Assembly: GCA_011051075.1 (NCBI GenBank) | Contig: DREN01000221.1 | Location: 1 to 7,242, forward strand | Reading direction: 5' to 3' | Source of the DNA: Deltaproteobacteria bacterium | Lineage (GTDB): Bacteria > Desulfobacterota > DSM-4660 > Desulfatiglandales > Desulfatiglandaceae | DNA: 7,242 bases | Shown here: piece after piece, positions 6,901-7,242 of the stretch | Numbering within the stretch: the first letter of the stretch is position 1 | Layout: each line of letters begins with the position of its first letter | Program-made: the position numbers and the translations under genes | Notes under the pieces: model-generated | Told to the model about the DNA's origin: nothing | The model's input: only the letters and a program-made list of their open reading frames with translations | The model's database searches: none

Positions 6901-7242
6901 TACGGCGCTACCCTTAGGGTACGGGACGGTCAGAAGGTGGAACCTTCCCAGGTACTGGTGGAGTGGGACCCCTTCACCATCCCCATAATGACAGAGGTCC
7001 CGGGCATTGTGAAGTTCGGGGACGTCAAGGAGGGGCTTACCATGCAGGAGAAGCGGGACAGTGTGACCGGAAAGATCAGCCAGGTGATAGTGGAGTCCCG
7101 CGACATTGATGTGAGACCCAGGATATCAATAAAGGATGAAAGAGGGAAAACCGCCGGGCTGCCAGGGAGCAGGAGCGCCAAGGCCCGTTACCACCTGCCC
7201 GTCGGGACCATAATCATGGTGAACGAGGGGCAGCGGGTGGGG
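3943..7242 (+). CDS. rpoC: RNA polymerase beta' subunit, 3'-truncated by the window edge
   Basis: This is the catalytic beta' subunit; 1100 codons are present and the frame is still open at the last base. The start is ATG 3943: a GAGGAG ribosome site lies six bases upstream, no other ATG, GTG or TTG lies in frame after the stop at 3901, and the N-terminus matches E. coli numbering exactly. Visible parts in order: zinc ribbon C70, C72, C85, C88; clamp helices, lid, rudder and switch 2 (about 250-350, with VDYSGR); NADFDGD with Asp460, Asp462 and Asp464 binding the catalytic magnesium; secondary-channel and rim region; bridge helix (about 757-792, FISTHGARKG); second zinc site C802, C876, C883, C886; trigger loop with Met920, Arg921, His924; then a beta-rich SI3-type insertion from about 931 to the edge. 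Numbering is 12 below E. coli after about residue 540 because a loop is shorter. ppGpp site 1 residues (Arg362, Arg417, Lys603, Asp610) are kept. Oddities are Tyr419-Cys420 where His-Pro is usual, and Ser for Ala at several bridge-helix-region positions. About 280-300 C-terminal residues are missing. Confidence 0.99.
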   Translation, partial: MDELYNFFAKPKDPSSFNAVKISLASPAKILEWSHGEVKKPETINYRTFKPERDGLFCSKIFGPIKDFECNCGKYKRMKHRGIVCEKCGVEVIQSKVRRERMGHITLAAPVAHIWFLKALPSKVGNLLDMTLKDLERVLYFEAHVVIDPGDTPLAGGTVLTDEQLQQRREEYGDRFEAGIGAEAIQTMLRNLDLDELSQGLRVELLQTKSEAKRKKLTKRLRIIDAFKESKNRPEWLILTVIPVLPPDLRPLVPLDGGRFATSDLNDLYRRVINRNNRLKRLLDLNAPDIIVRNEKRMLQEAVDVLFDNGRRGKVVTGANKRPFKSLSDMLKGKRGRFRQNLLGKRVDYSGRSVIVVGPDLRLHQCGLPKKMALELFKPFIYNKLDEKGLTTTVKSAKKVVEKEPPEVWDALDEVVREYCILLNRAPTLHRLGIQAFEPILIEGKAIQLHPLVCTAFNADFDGDQMAVHIPLSLEAQIEARVLMMSTNNILSPANGDPIIVPSQDIVLGIYYMTRERPFSKGEGKVFSSIREVRIAYDAGELGLHAGIKVRIDGKLYTTTTGRIILYEIIPEGTIPFELVNKVMTKKELRFLINESHRKAGIKATVILGDRLKDIGYKYATLSGMSIAIKDMVIPPKKEEIIREAEEEVRKIEEQYIGGLITDGEKYNKVVDTWSISTDKVASEMMKEMAVEKVMGPGKKKKDVSSFNPVYMMSDSGARGSKDQMRQLAGMRGLMAKPSGEIIETPITSNFREGLTVLQYFISTHGARKGLADTALKTANSGYLTRRLVDVSQEAIITEEDCGTMDGIWIESLMEGGEILQRVGARILGRLALEDVYDPMTGEVLVKANQEIGEDQVEKIESAGIEKVRIRSVLTCEAKRGVCRACYGRDLAHGHEVNLGEAVGVIAAQSIGEPGTQLTMRTFHIGGTASRSVEQTTIQPRNEGEIKFLDLKTVENDEGNLVVMNRNGEIAILGKGKREVERYPVIYGATLRVRDGQKVEPSQVLVEWDPFTIPIMTEVPGIVKFGDVKEGLTMQEKRDSVTGKISQVIVESRDIDVRPRISIKDERGKTAGLPGSRSAKARYHLPVGTIIMVNEGQRVG
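6433..6567 (+). repeat. DPxTGE module in beta', before the second zinc site
   Basis: RpoC residues 831-875 carry DVYDPMTGEVLVKANQE, then a helix and AGIEKVRIRSV, directly before zinc ligand Cys876. The layout matches the three RpoB lobe modules. It shares a 13-base identical stretch with the third one (627-639 and 6462-6474, coding TGEV). This position normally holds such a module in beta', consistent with the family name beta-beta' module. Confidence 0.65.

Noticed and set aside
1..7242. A hidden novel system, mobile element, CRISPR array or RNA gene
   Set aside because: Apart from the 57-bp spacer, every base is coding for conserved RpoB or RpoC; no direct-repeat arrays, terminal inverted repeats or RNA gene motifs were seen.

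Overview
The window is an interior slice of the bacterial RNA polymerase operon. It holds two + strand genes and almost nothing else. The 3' part of rpoB (beta subunit) runs from the left edge to 3885. A 57-bp gap follows, then the 5' part of rpoC (beta' subunit) runs from 3943 off the right edge. Both genes are cut by the window ends. About 164 N-terminal residues of beta are missing, judged by alignment from memory to E. coli beta His165. Roughly 280-300 C-terminal residues of beta' are missing. No RNA gene, mobile element, CRISPR array, promoter or terminator is visible, and no stretch over 300 bases lacks a gene.

The organism looks like a proteobacterium in the broad sense, most like the deltaproteobacterial / Desulfuromonadota-Desulfobacterota group. 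Beta carries proteobacterial-type lobe (dispensable region I) and dispensable region II insertions. Beta' carries the start of an SI3-type insertion in the trigger loop. Many segments read closest to Geobacter-like RpoB/RpoC as I remember them. The DNA is moderately GC-rich and uses many AGG arginine codons. This placement is inference and no search was run.

The catalytic machinery appears intact. Beta has the Glu-Asp pair of NFEDS, the two catalytic-region lysines and the rifampicin-pocket residues. Beta' has both zinc sites, the NADFDGD magnesium loop, the bridge helix and the trigger-loop Met/Arg/His. Beta' numbering equals E. coli up to the active site and then runs 12 lower. The two genes are translated separately: two in-frame TGA codons separate them and rpoC has its own Shine-Dalgarno.

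I do not see a new biological system here. The points worth a second look are lineage-level peculiarities of the polymerase. These are an apparent third copy of a DPxTGE module in the beta lobe, a basic low-complexity insertion near the beta C-terminus containing an in-frame A AAA AAG slippery heptamer, and unusual substitutions at normally very conserved places (beta' Tyr419-Cys420, beta Ser at the E. coli Pro806 position).
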